The notes: generated by a model from the sequence alone, not told the origin. A stretch of DNA of 64,000 nt from Chloranthus sessilifolius (GCA_021018995.1 CM037590.1:37636287-37700286), one strand, 5' to 3'; shown: positions 32,451-44,019, numbered from the stretch's first letter. Numbers and translations: made by a program.

Positions 32451-35400
32451 TATTGTTGTCATAAGCGATCGCTTAAGAGATTAAGTGATTGCTTAAGCGA
32501 TCATAAGCTACAAAATCGCATAAGCCATGTGATTTTCATATTATGCGATCACATACAAAAGTATGTGATACCTTTGATCGCATAAGCCATATTTTATGGC
32601 TTATGCGATCGCATACTGAGTATGCGATCGCATAAGTACTTTAATAAAAAAAATTTGTTTTTTGAGGTCCCATTGCCTCTATAAAAGGGTGGGTTGGGTC
32701 CTCTACTCCTCACAACTATTTTGGCTTAAACTTCCTCTCTAATATCCATTCATTACTCCAAATCTCCTCCAATCTTTCCTATCTAGTTTTTTTTTATTTT
32801 ATGCTTTGTAATTTTTTTTTAGTAAATTAAATTATTGTAAACTTAGTAATATTAGTGTTAGTGTGTTACAAAGCCTCAAAGGGAAAGATCAAGATTCGAG
32901 AGTGAAGAAAGCTTATAGTTCTAATCTTCTATCAATCAAGTGAGCCGGATCAAGCAAGCAAGAATTTTGGGCAGTTTGAGTTTTATTATTTTTGTTTTAA
33001 AAATTTTAAATCTCTAATTTTCTTTTCCTAGTTTCTACTTTCTATCATCATTCACCAATTAATTGTCTACATCTTCAACCCCGGATCCTCTAAGACCTAA
33101 ATCGAATGATCCGGGTTGGAAATATGGACGGTATAAGAGTCCTACCGAGAAAGCAACCATAGTTTGTACCTTGTGTGATTATGAGAGCACGGGTGGCATA
33201 GGCTGTCATAAACAACATCTTGGTCATGGAGTCAGAGCAAATGCTAGGGCTTGTAGAAAAACTACTCCGAAAATCCGAAAGGAAATAATGGAGTATATGG
33301 ACAAGCGTTCTAGGAAAAAATATGATCAAGATTTTGTTTTAGAAGGCTATATGGAAGGTGATCATGATAATTATGAAGATGATAGATCTATACCATCAAC
33401 GGCCTAAAGTAGATGACCTCCACAACCATTATCGAAAAAGCGCGTGATCATGGTACACTAGAAGGGTGGTGTCGACCACATAGTTAATCAAAGGGAGGGT
33501 AAAGGACCTGCTCAAACAATACTAGAGAACTGATTTAAGGGTAAGGATAGACCCACCACAATCTAATATGTGGCTAAGTGGTTCTACAAAGTCGGTATTG
33601 CTTTCAATATCGTTAAGCTAAAGAACTTCAAAGTGATGATTGAAGCTCTTGGGCAATTTGGGCTTTGGACTTAAACCCCCTTCCTACCATAAAATCCGGG
33701 AAACATGCCTCAAAGAAGAAGTGAGAGCGACCAACAATATATAAGCCGAATATAAGGATGCATGGAAAATATATGGTTGCACATTAATGGCCGATGGATG
33801 GACGGATAGAGCCGGTTGGACATTGATCAATTTCCTGGCAAATTGTCCTACCGAAACTATGTTCCTAAAATCGGTAGATGCATCGGCCCATTCTCACACG
33901 ACCGAATATTTATTTACACTTTTGGATAAGACCATTAAGGAAATAGGACCAGAATACGTTGTCCAAGTTGTAACGGACAATGCAGCATCCTACGTAGCTG
34001 TCGGTCGCCTCCTTATGGAGAAGCGACTGCAACTATATTGGACGCCATGTGGAGCCCATTATTTAGACTTAATCTTAGAGGATATAGGCAAACTACATAT
34101 TAAAACAATTGTTAAAGTTAGGAGGATAGTTGTTTTTATGTACAAACATGCGCTTCTACTTCAAAGAATGCGCAAAGCAATAGGAGGTAATTTATTACGT
34201 CCCGCCGTGACTCGATTTGCAACCTCATTTTTAACTTTACAAAGCTTGTATGCGAAAAAAAAGGATCTTAGAAGTTTTGTAACATCGGCCAATTGGAACG
34301 ATGGACCTTGGTCAAAGAAAGTCAATGGTAAACAATTTGCACAAACATTGCTCCAAAACTAATTTTGAACCAGTATTGCACAAACCCTACGTGACTCCCA
34401 ACCAATCGTAGATGTGTTACAATTGGTGGATGGTGATGAGAAACTACCAATGGGATATATATATATAGTTTTTTGGAGGGTACTCAAGAAAAAATAAAAT
34501 CTAATAATCAATTCAAGTCAAGATTATATCAACCTGTGTTGGATGTAATCAACAAGAGGTGGGGAAGTCAAATGACATCTCCACTATATTCGACCACTTT
34601 CATTCTTAATCCGGCAGTGTACTTTGCACACCCAGATTGAGATGATGTGGATGTCACTCACATGATTGGCTTTCTTGACTGCTTAGAAATGATGGTCCCT
34701 GATAGAGGTGAACAAGATAGAATAAGTCATAAGTTTGACCGTTACAAGAAGGCGGAAGGATTTTTTGGAAGGGACATAGTTATCCGACATAGAACTACAA
34801 AAATTCCAAGTAAGTATAAATTTTAAAAGTCTCTAAAGTTTAATCTAATTAATGTATTTTATTTCTACTCTAGTAGTTCTAGCTTCTAATAATTCTCTTT
34901 AATCTACAACCGACTGGTGGACAGCTGATGGGGTAGATCCGATAACAAAGGATCCCATTTTGAAAACACTGGCCATTATGATACTTGGCCTTACTTGTGC
35001 CTTTCCGGATGTGAGCAGAATTGGAATTCTTTTGAGATGGTAATTGAAGTCTTAAACAATTAAAATCAATCCATGAATATTTTAATTAAATTGCAAGGTT
35101 TTTAATAGTCCTACTCCTCGTGTTCAACAGATCCATACAAAAAAAATGAACACACTTGAGCAAAAGAAGTTCAATGACTTGATGTTCGTGCAGTACAATA
35201 AAAAATTGCGTGAACGATTCCTTGCAAGGCGAGAGAAACCGGGGTTCTATGATCCCATCTGTGTGGATGTACCTGTTGACCATCCATGGATGGTTGATTC
35301 TCCAGATGAGCTTGTCTTTTATGGGGAAGATTTGACATGGGCCTAAGTAGAAGCAACGGCTTTTGGTCTGGCACCCACTGATAGGAGGAGGTGAACTGTT

Positions 35401-35876
35401 GGTGGAGGTAGTAGCAGCCAAGGCATGCATATTGATGAAGAAGATGAAATAATAGAAGAAGATGATAGACAACTAGATGTATAGATTCCATACTAGTGAG
35501 ATCGGACGAAAACGAAACAGAGGAAGCAGAAGAGTATGTAGAAAAAGGAGATGATTCCGATAACGACGGCAATGCTAGTGATGATGATGGAGGAGATGTA
35601 CCACAATGGGTTAGAAATGAATGTGTAGAGTACATTGTTAGTACTCAGTATCAAAATTAAAGTTATAATTTTGAATATTAGTATGTAAAACTTCTTTTTT
35701 AAATGCAAGAATGTCTATTTTTCCCTTCTAGAGACTTAAATACTTATTGTTAATTTATTATTATTTTTTTTGAAAAAAAGAAAAAAAAGTATGTCATGGC
35801 TTAAGCGATTAAACAATTCGCTTAAATGAAATTGAACCAAATTGCTTAAGCGAAATTAAGCCATTTGACAACAATG
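32451..35876 (+). mobile_element. hAT DNA transposon, 3426 bp, with TIRs and 8-bp duplication
   Basis: The left end TATTGTTGTC and reversed right end CATTGTTGTC form the TIR. Flanks GACACTAG (32443-32450) and GACACCAG (35877-35884) are an 8-bp duplication with one mismatch, the hAT length. Both ends have dense near-palindromic words (GCTTAAGCGA, ATGCGATCGCAT, CATAAGCGATCGCTTAAG), as expected for subterminal transposase sites. It carries a broken transposase. Confidence 0.9.
33063..35660 (+). pseudogene. hAT transposase (BED, DUF659, dimerization), broken
   Basis: The reading frame from 33063 has a BED-type zinc finger (WKYGRYKSP, CTLCDYESTGGIGCHKQHLG, RACRK). 33660-33780 in mixed frames gives FGLKPPSYHKIRETCLKEE. 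The DUF659 catalytic region is 33787-34362, with ADGWTDRAGWTLINF (first Asp) and VVTDNAASYVA (second Asp), then LYWTPCGAHYLDL and PAVTRFATSFLTL. The C-terminal dimerization part is split: WWTADGVD...LKTLAIMILGL (about 34918-35035), then IHTKKMNTLEQKKFNDL (from 35129) after a possible small intron. An acidic tail ends about 35658. Several stops and frameshifts show it is dead. The natural role is cut-and-paste transposition in the nucleus. Confidence 0.9.
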
Positions 35877-36639
35877 GACACCAGGGGTAACCTATTGATG
35901 ACTTTCCTTTTATATCTCATCATATTTAAAACTTGGTACCCCATTTTTTGACTTTGCTTCTTTGTTGCTTGTCATACGCAACAAGCAACAAAGAGAGACA
36001 ATTGTAAGCACTTTAAAAAAAAACACAAATAAACCTCACACTACACAAATTAACCTTTGCTTAACACCTTATCGTACCCATTTCCCCTTTTAATACCCAA
36101 CCCACGAGATTCCAAATCCCAAATCTTGCCCAAAAAAAACTTTTTTAGTCTCTTCCTCTTCTTTCTCGTCCAAAATCTTCTCTCACCCAAATCTCTCTCC
36201 AAAATCATGCCTATTTTTTTATTTTAAATAATCAGTTTTTCTTAGAAAGTTTGATAGAGATTCAACGACTCTTAATCATCTTCTCTCTATAAAAGGTATG
36301 GCAAAAACTCTAGAGGATCATCTTCCATATTTTCACCTTCTTCTTGAAAATCAAGCTCTCACGTTAATTCTACAAGCTTTACAGCCAGATTTGTGATTTA
36401 TATATACCCTTTATTTATTTCACAATCGATAAACGAAGCGGAAATCGGCCTAAGCATTCATTGCCACCGGCACACGCATCACCACACCTAACAATATTTC
36501 GGGCACTTATAATCACAATCACATATTCAACGGTTGAACGGGTAGGTCTAAGTCACATCAATCGATTAAGGAGCCGATTTTGATACAAGACTCTCACAGT
36601 CCACCCATCCACTTCCCTTTTTTTTTCTATAATTCAGCT

Positions 36640-37075
36640 TGAAGTTGTTTATGGGGTCTCCATCCCTCCATCAAGCACAAAAAAATAATAATTACATGCA
36701 ATAGTATATACAATGCAAATCATCATGAATGAGAGTGGTGAGGGACATAGGAACTTTATCATAAGAGGACCATTCGGCCACTTCATTTGTTTCCAATCCA
36801 AGGCGAGCAAGATAATTTGCCACTTTGTTGCATTCACGCCATACATATTGGAGCTTGATGTTCATAAAATCTTCACATGTGTGCCTGACTTCTTCCACAA
36901 TAGCAAGGGTAGTACCAAGGAAATCTGTTCTTGCCATTGATGCAGTCAATAGTAGTGCTCGAGTTCGACTCAATTTCCACATTAAAAATCCATCATTTCG
37001 TGCATTAGGTCAGTGCCTCTTTTATTCCATATACCTCAATGAGAGTTATATCATTAAAGGAGCAGCTAGAATACC
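36640..37075 (-). pseudogene. L1-type LINE, RNase H part (minus strand, distal piece)
   Basis: The minus-strand frames give NDITLIEVYGIKEAL, VEIESN, RTDFLGTTLAIVEEVRH and LQYVWRECNKVANYLARLG, the plant LINE-associated RNase H pattern. It is the continuation of 38166-39400, separated by the plus-strand L1 at 37076-38165. Contains stops. Confidence 0.75.
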
Positions 37076-38165
37076 ATCAGAGGTCAACACCGACATTAGT
37101 AGAAGCACCTCGTCCTGGTGGAAAAATATGTGGGACTTGGCACCATTATTCTAAGGGGATCCGCTTCAGCTGGGGCAGCGGCACTCGAATTAAGTTTTGG
37201 GAGGACAATTGAGTCGGGGGGAGGGGGGTCTCTCAAACTGTTGTTTCCTTTTATTTATGCCTTATCATTACACCTCGGAGGGCAGATTGATGAGTTTCTT
37301 CACGACACGGGTGGAGGAAGGGTTTGGGAAGTCAATTTGCGCAGAAATCTAAGAACCGATGAGGATGAAGCGTTCGCCAACCTTCTTCAATCTCTCTATG
37401 AGATGCAGCGAAATCCACACAACCAAGATCGGCGGGTGTGGTTCCTTAGCAAAAATGACCAATTCATTGTTAAGTCCTACTACCGGTTGCTGTCCCGTAG
37501 GCCCCTTATCAGATTTGATGGAGTTACGCTATGGAAGGCTTGCATCCTGCCCAAAATTAAGTTTTTCTCGTGGACGGTGTTTAAGGAGAAAGTTCTAACA
37601 TGGGACCATCTCATTCGGAGAGGGAAAGACATTATCAATCGATGTGTCATGTGTACACAGGGGGAGGAGTCTATTGCTCACCTCTTCCTCCATTGTGCGA
37701 CGGCTTACGAAATCTGGAGTATTGTGCTAAGATTGTTTGATATGAGTTGGGCCTTCCCGGCCAATCCATACCTGCTCTACTTGGCCTGGGATGCGGTTGG
37801 CCTGGAAGGGCAGGATGGGAAGAGGTGGAAGGGGACGTTTTTCGCTGTCCTTTGGTGTCTCTGGCAAGAGAGAAACAGGAGGATCTTTGACCAGAAAACT
37901 AAACCGGTGGGAGTCATTGTCAAAGACATTGTGGACCTCGTAGGGCTATGGGTAAATAGGGATAGTGACCAGCCCAGGGAAGAGTTGTGTCCCTGAGACC
38001 CGGGTTGACGAAGGACAAGGGGCAGGTCTGGCAGGTCTTTCAATTTTTTTGAGTCTTCTCCTATTTTTGATGTTGCTCTTTTTTTTTCCCTATGGCCATG
38101 TATTGTTCCCTCAGCATCTTGTTGTTTTTCAATATATTATCATTTACGGATAAAAAAAAAAGAAA
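37076..38165 (+). mobile_element. 5'-truncated L1-type LINE inserted in another L1
   Basis: AGAATAC flanks it at 37069-37075 and 38166-38172, a 7-bp duplication. An A-rich tail (TAAAAAAAAAAGAAAAG, 38150-38167) marks its 3' end. Removing it lets the minus-strand RNase H frame of the host L1 continue. Confidence 0.75.
37205..37996 (+). pseudogene. L1 ORF2 C-terminus with zf-RVT domain
   Basis: Open to the stop at 37994-37996. It shows VWFLSKNDQFIVKSYYRLL, then the zf-RVT zinc-binding domain: WKACILPKIKFFSWTVFKEK, CVMCTQGEESIAHLFLHC (CX2CX8HX3HC), followed by WCLWQERNRRIFDQ. A frameshift just before 37205 separates it from WGSGTRIKFWEDN-like coding that starts near 37095. This is the C-terminal part of a plant L1 ORF2, without endonuclease or RT. 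The long open frame suggests a fairly recent insertion. Confidence 0.85.
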
Positions 38166-39400
38166 AGAATACGAGGCTCAAATCAAATTTCCATCATAGT
38201 CATGACCCACACTACCAATTCCAGCCTTGTCCTTAGCCAAATAACCATCCGAATTGATTGTAACAAAATCCACTAGAGGTCTTAGCCATTTACAAGCCCT
38301 TCACGTATTAGGATGATGATCTTCACTATGGTTCCATTTATCGAGCAATGGGAAATCTTTCATATTATCAAAACACATTCCATCCATCCTATTGATAACA
38401 TCACCCACAATCATCTTAATTCTTAAGGATGATTTTTTTTGTCTTTATTCCCCTCTTCGAAGATTCTCCTATCTCATTCTTTCCATATATGCCAAATGGC
38501 AGCCGAAAAGGTGAGCTTCATCAAAGACAAGGAGTGACCTTTGCCTTTGCTTTACTATTCGAATCATCTGACGCTTCCTTAATCGGATGGAGAATCGTTC
38601 TATATACACCAATCCTCCCCAACAACGATCTCCAAATCCATGAATTGAATGGACACTAAAAAATAGATGATCATTTGACTCCAGATCCATGAAGTGAAGG
38701 GACACTCAAAAAATAGATGATCATTTGACTCCTCCTCAGTTTAACGTAGCACACATCGAGGTATCCCATTAAGACCTTGGTTTCTGAGGTTCTCTATGGC
38801 TAACCATGCGCAAAAGCCATGCTTGGGAATGACGTGGTTGTTCCAAATAAAATTGCACTAATTTTTTTGTGCTACTCTCCTCGTAATTCCTCCCATGCTG
38901 ATTTGAGCGAGAACTCCCCTGACGGATTAGGAGTCCAAACAACCTTATCCTCGAAGGGGACATTGACGTAACAATGTCCCAAGCCATAGTCATTCCTTTA
39001 GTAGGTGGGTTTGGAATATTTCAAACCCCGTTGGCAATAAGATCACTAACTGTAGCATCGTCACTGATACCGGTTGCAACATTGTTCTTCTCCCGAACTT
39101 GTCCATCAATGTGGACTCATCACACCAAGGGTCTTTCTTGGCGATTTCTCTAACTCAAAATGCCTTTCCATGCCCATGAGTAGTCTTTAGTAAGACAACA
39201 AGACCGAAGATCACTAACACCCACATACTTGGCAAGTACCCATCTAGCCCATAGTAATTTCGGGCTAATCACTAGGGACCAAAATAGGCGAGATAGCCCC
39301 GCATCATTCCAAAGCTTGACTTTTCTAATGCTGAGGCATCCCTCTTCCAATGGCTTACAAATCACATTCCAAGAGATCAGGTGCATAGATCTACCTAAGG
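38166..39400 (-). pseudogene. L1-type LINE, late RT to zf-RVT part (minus strand)
   Basis: Near its 5' side (39416 downwards) it reads RSMHLISWNVICKPLEEG, CLSIRKVKLWNDAGLSRLFW and LLWARWVLAKYV, the conserved end of the L1 RT region. Farther on come zf-RVT-like pieces in changing frames (about 38470-38990), then AGIGSVGHDYDGNLI at the RNase H start. It is split by the plus-strand L1 and has many stops. The endonuclease and RT core are missing. Confidence 0.8.
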
Positions 39401-39408
39401 ATGGACCA

Positions 39409-39473
39409 AGGATCAAAATTTCGGTTTCGGTCCCCTCCGAAACCGAAACGAAAACTGAAAATTTGATCCTTGA
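39409..39473. mobile_element. 65-bp foldback mini-element with 9-bp duplication
   Basis: GATGGACCA flanks it exactly at 39400-39408 and 39474-39482. Ends AGGATCAAAATTTCGG and (reversed) TCAAGGATCAAATTTTC match the GATAC-element TIRs, with GGTTTCGG/CCGAAACCGAAA forming the stem. No coding. Confidence 0.85.
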
Positions 39474-39482
39474 GATGGACCA

Positions 39483-39784
39483 CTCTAGAGAAAGGCACGC
39501 AATATGGATTCAATTTTCTTTAAACTTTCCTAAGGATAAAAAAAGATGCAGACCAAAAAACTTGATAGGAATTAAGCCATGACTATTCACATAGATTATT
39601 TTACTCCTACTGGTTGTAGGTCATAGGTCGGTTGCGTGTATTAATCAAATTTCGTGACACTGACATCACAATACCATCTTATTTCACAAATTATTGGAAA
39701 ATTGGCCGTTGTTGTTCTGTGAGCTAGTTCATAGGATGTAATTTGATTCATCAAGCATCTATTACATAATGAGGGCTCTATATT
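39483..39784. other. Intron stretch, nothing recognised
   Basis: No LTR, primer site or gag-like frame is visible here, so the copia remnant that follows lacks its 5' part. Confidence 0.5.
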
Positions 39785-40800
39785 TTGGAAGATCATCGTG
39801 CTCATGCAAATCAGAAGATTCTGAAGTCTATTGTTGTTGCCACTTCTTCAATTGATGACACACACTTATGGCATGCTCGTTGTGGTCATGTGCCAGTGCA
39901 AAGGTTGAAGATTCTACTACTAGAAAAATTTAATTCTACGGATAGCTCTTTTATTAGATGTGAAGTGTGTGAACTCTCAAAGTTTATGTTGGTTCCTTAT
40001 CCTCCCAGTGGTAATCGAAGTAATGTCACTTTTGAAATCATTCATTCTGATGTGTGGGGACCTTCATCTATTGTTTCCGTGAATGATCATCATTATTTTG
40101 TCACCTTTATTACTACACCATGTTATTCTTAATGAAGTCAAAAAATGAAGTTTCCACTTTGTTTCCTACATCTCATAAGTTAGTTCACACTCAATGTCAT
40201 GCAAATGTGAAGGTTGTACGATTGGATAATGGTGGAGAATACTCTTCTCATCAACTTCAGTCGTACCTTCGCACTCATGGGAGTGAGTGACAATCCACTT
40301 GCCCTTCTACCCCTAAAAAAATGGGGTGTTTGAAAGAAAAAATTATCTTTGGAGATGACATGTACTCTTTTTTATTGGAATGAGTGTTCCTAGGTTTCTA
40401 TGGGGGATGTTGTCCTTACTGCTGCCTACTTGATAAATCATATGCCCCCTATCTTAGGGGGTAAGTTCCCTTTCAATTAATGTGTCCTACCAAGCGTCTT
40501 TTTCTTGTGCCACGTCGTGTGTTTGGGTGCTTATGTTTTGTTTATATTACAATCATTCACCATGACAAATTGGAATTCAAAGCTACGAGGTGTTCGTTTA
40601 TTGGATAGCCTGCCACTCAAAAAGGATATAAGTGTTTTGATTCAGTGAATTGGCGTGTGATAGTTTCCATGGATGTTACTTTCTTTGAGGATACACCTTT
40701 CACTAAATTTCAGGGGGACAACCCTGAATGCCCTCTTCAAGGGGAGAAAGCACTAAGGGAAGAGAGGCCTGTTGTGTTTCCCATACTAGATGAAGAAATA
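39785..40800 (+). pseudogene. Copia integrase, broken
   Basis: The first frame has the HHCC zinc-binding region (LWHARCGHVPVQRL and CEVCELSK), then IIHSDVWGPS with the first catalytic Asp, stopping at about 40132. After a frame change, VVRLDNGGEYSS (about 40213-40248) supplies the second Asp. The third acidic position is lost in a region with stops. The C-terminal copia motif is readable at about 40560-40700 (YKCFDSVNWRVIVSMDVTFF). The family inserts element DNA into chromosomes; this copy is inactive. Confidence 0.85.
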
Positions 40801-41529
40801 TGAAGTCATGGAAAAGGGAAAGAGAGGGATGTTGTGGAGCAACCACAAGTTTATAGATATGGGAAATAACAAGTTTATGTGAGGAAAAGTTTTAAGAAGA
40901 CGACTCAAATTCAAGAAGAGTTTCCCTCTCATGTTGTAGATGAACATGAGCCTCCCTCTCATACCGCAGATGAGCATCAAGGAGTCTCTATCGCTGGCCA
41001 CTGATCATGATCCTTCTCTAGATGAGCCTTATGTGAGGAAAAGATTTAAGAAGAAGACTCAAATTTAAGAAGAGTCTCCCTTAGTCTCTCTCATGCCGCA
41101 GATCAACAGGAGCGCCTCCCTCTCCTGTGGTAGATGAACATAAAGAAGAGCCTCTATCCCAGGCCATTGATCATGATCCTTCTCCAGAGACAGATTCTCC
41201 TTTTGAACTTGATCTTCTCATTGCCCAATGCAAAGGAATCCGACATCCTGTTCAAAAGCTTTTTTCCTATAAAGGTTTGTCAGTTCTCCATTATTCATTT
41301 ATATCATCCTTGGATGCTACTACTATTCCTACTATTGTTTCGAGTGCTTTGTCTCAGCCGCAGTGGGAAGAGGCTATATAATTTAGGAGACGAATGCCTT
41401 AGAGAAGAGCCAGACATGGGATGTTGGTGACATTCCAGAAGGCAAGAAAATTGTTGGGTGCAATGAGTGTACACTGTAAAATATAGACCATATGGCACTG
41501 TAGAGAGATATAAGGTATAAGGCAAGATT

Positions 41530-42289
41530 GGTTGGTTGCAAAGTGGTTTACCAAAACTCAAGGAATGGATTATCAGGAGGCATTTGCTCCTGTTGCAAAA
41601 CCTAATACTCTTCGAGTTCTCCTATCCTTGGCTGCTTATAAAGGATGGTCTTTGTCTCAGTTAGATATGAAAAATGCGTTCCTTCATGGTGATCAGAAAG
41701 AGGAAGTCTATATGGCTTCTCCACCTGGGTTTATGAAACAGGGGGAGACTGGCAAAGTGTGCAAGCTAAAAAAGGCGATTATGGGCTAAAACAATCTCCA
41801 TTTGCCTGGTTTCAAAAATTCAGTGAAGCTGTAATGGGGTATGGTTATCATAGAAGCCACTATGATCAGACATTGTTTGTGAAGAAAGGGGTGCATACTA
41901 TGTTTATCTTGGTCTACGTGGATGATAGTACCATCACAAGGAATAACAATGAGAAGGTATTACTTTTACAAGACTACCTTCGTAGGGCCTTCGAAATCGA
42001 GGACTTAGGCCCCCTAAAATATTTTCTTGGAATTGAGGTGGGAAGATCAAAGAAGGGAATTGCATTGTCGCAAAGAAAGTATACACTTGATCTTTTTCAT
42101 GAGACCGGAATGTTAGGGTGCAAGCCTGTAGTGAATACTATTGAGCAAAATCATAGATTAAATGGAGAAGAGGCTAAACTACTCAAAGATCCCATAACTT
42201 ATCAGAGATTAATTGGCAAATTAATCACTTATGTTGTGAGATTAATTTATCTTACCATGACACATCCAGATATAGCTTATACTGTGGAC
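41530..42289 (+). pseudogene. Copia reverse transcriptase, broken
   Basis: 41532-41789 reads GMDYQEAFAPVAKPNTLRVL and LDMKNAFLHGDQKEEVYM, the start of the copia RT. After a frame change near 41765 the second part reads YGLKQSPFAWFQKF, FILVYVDDSTIT with the catalytic YVDD (about 41911-41940), and DLGPLKYFLGIEV. It ends at HPDIAYTV, where the inserted element begins. One frameshift and the insertion make it non-functional, but the catalytic site is preserved. Confidence 0.9.
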
Positions 42290-42828
42290 AATGTTTTCAA
42301 TAGCGAATAGCGCATAGCGTAGCGTTAGATCCCTCACGCAGCGAAGCGTAAGCCTCAAGGCGTGCAGCTTAAGCTTCACAATTTTTTTATAATATTTAAT
42401 TTTTATAAATATAAATAAATTTTAAAAATAGAAAAAAAGTATATAAAAAATTAAAAATTATAAAAAAATGAAAAAAATGAAAAAAAATTATATGAGTAAT
42501 GTTTCATAAGTAGAACATGACAAATAAGTTATAGCGTATGCTACAAGCTCTGCTCCTACAGAAAATAAGTTTTGAAGCCCATAGGTTTTAAAATATAGTG
42601 GCAGTTTTGTAACTGAAAAAAAAAAAAAAAATCTTTAAACTAATATACTGTAGCGTACGCTACATAGTTATAGCGTATGGTACAGGCTGTAGGATATGCT
42701 ATATAGACTATAGTGTACGTTGTACGCTACAGTCAAGCTACATAGGCTAAAAGCTATATGGGTATGCTATACAGCGTTTAGGATGTGCTACACTACAAGG
42801 CGCATAGCGTAGGCTATTTGAAACATTG
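42289..42828. mobile_element. Palindrome-rich AGCGTACGCT element inserted in copia
   Basis: Ends CAATGTTTTCAATAGC and (reversed) CAATGTTTCAAATAGC are TIRs. The interior repeats near-palindromic words (GTAGCGTACGCTAC, CATAGCGTA, GTACGCTACA). The copia frame DIAYTV resumes as VSVVS just after it, so it is a true insertion. The 9-bp flanks differ only by transitions and give a doubtful duplication. Confidence 0.75.
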
Positions 42829-43440
42829 GTTGTGAGTGTGGTGAGCTAATATATACACTCACCAAGGAATACTCATCTTGATGCAGTCTATAGGATCCTT
42901 AGCTATTTGAAAGGGAGTCCTGGGAGAGGACTCTTGTAGATAAACCATGGCCATATGGGTATTGAGATCTTCACAAATGCAAATTGGGCTCAATCTCTAG
43001 ATGATAGGAGATCCATTACAGGATATTGTACCTTCTTGGGAGGAAATCTAGCTACATGGAGATCAAAGAAACAACATGTGATATTGAATCCTAGTGCAGA
43101 GGCGGAGTACAGACCCATGTCTCAAGGGGCTCGTGATGGTATGTGGTTGAAACATATCCTACCATATTTGGGACTCTATGTGACCTTGCCCATGATACTT
43201 TATGGTAACAATGAGGCTGCTCATCACATTGTTGAGAACCCTGTCTATCATGAGAGAACAAGACATATATAGAGATTGATTGTCATTTCATCTGAGAAAG
43301 AGATGAGTCCAAGGAGATTGGCATTCTACAAGTTCATTCCGAAGACCAGTTGGCTGATGTGCTTACCAACGGCATTGGAGGGAAGGGATTACATGACATC
43401 ATCTCTAAGTTGGGCATGATTGACATTTTGCTCCAACTTG
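42829..43440 (+). pseudogene. Copia RNase H, broken
   Basis: After the insertion the frame reads YIHSPRNTHLDAVYRIL, then GIEIFTNANWAQSLDDRRS and ITGYCTFLGGNLATWRSKKQ, and ILNPSAEAEYRPMSQG (from 43084), the copia RNase H with its acidic residues. A stop at about 43270 and a further frame carry QLADVLTNGIGGKGLHD. The product would remove RNA from the RNA-DNA hybrid; this copy is interrupted. Confidence 0.85.
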
Positions 43441-43454
43441 AGGGGGAGTTTTGG
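43441..43454 (+). promoter_or_regulatory. Copia polypurine tract
   Basis: AGGGGGAGTTTTGG directly before the LTR start TGTGTCATG. Confidence 0.7.
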
Positions 43455-43800
43455 TGTGTCATGAGAATTATCATTAAGTTGGTGTGTGTGGGTTCCTTTG
43501 TTCTTTGGTTTTACTCTATACATGTAATGGGTGTGTTAGTATTAATGGGTGCGTGTTCAATAATTTGTAAGTAAGTGATATATATACTAATAAGAGAGGC
43601 GTTTGAGTTATTATTGAACTCCACCCTATTTCTTTGTCTTCTTCCTCTTCGTCTTCTTCCTCCTCACCTAACCCTAATCCTAAGGAAATTAACGAAGACT
43701 CTTTAGGGTTTAATCCACGAGATTGTTTTCTTCTACTTTTCTTACTGTATAGATATCTTTTTTGCCAAGGATGTTGCTTTGTATGTTGCATGCATCAGGA
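43455..43800 (+). repeat. Copia 3' LTR (end approximate)
   Basis: Starts TGTGTCATGAGAATTATC. A TATA-like TGATATATATACT lies at 43577-43589. The CT-rich run at 43630-43660 is usual in copia leaders. The end is a guess, because the 5' LTR is not present for comparison. Confidence 0.6.
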
Positions 43801-44019
43801 TTAGTGAATCTCATTAAAGAAGAGAGACATTTTGATCGAAGGTTCAACTTCTAAAGTTGATTCCCTTGCTTAGGAGGGGAGTAAACTAATTTGATTATGT
43901 TGCGCACCCACTATTTTGATGGGCAAAAGCTATGTCGGAGACACTTTTCGCAGCTTTGATCTATCAATTTCTCACTGAGTGCTCTTGTGCTCCTTTTTTG
44001 ATAGGCAAGATGGGTTGAA

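Larger units (their letters stand above)
32285..36500 (+). repeat. Right arm of the inverted repeat, split by the hAT element
   Basis: Present as 32285-32450 and 35885-36500. A TATA box CTATAAAAGG lies at about 36287. TGTAAGCACTTT at 36003 may begin an LTR oriented to the plus strand, opposite to the left arm. The two arms may be two copies of one LTR element joined tail to tail, or one foldback element. Confidence 0.6.
39785..43800 (+). mobile_element. Ty1/copia retrotransposon remnant, 5'-truncated
   Basis: Integrase, RT and RNase H follow in copia order and end with a PPT and an LTR. gag, protease and the 5' LTR are missing. A palindrome-rich element (42289-42828) interrupts it between RT and RNase H. 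Confidence 0.88.

Noticed and set aside
37118..37200. N-terminal part of the 292-codon open frame as a true protein start
   Set aside because: L1 coding in this part is in another frame (WGSGTRIKFWEDN), so the ATG at 37118 is incidental.
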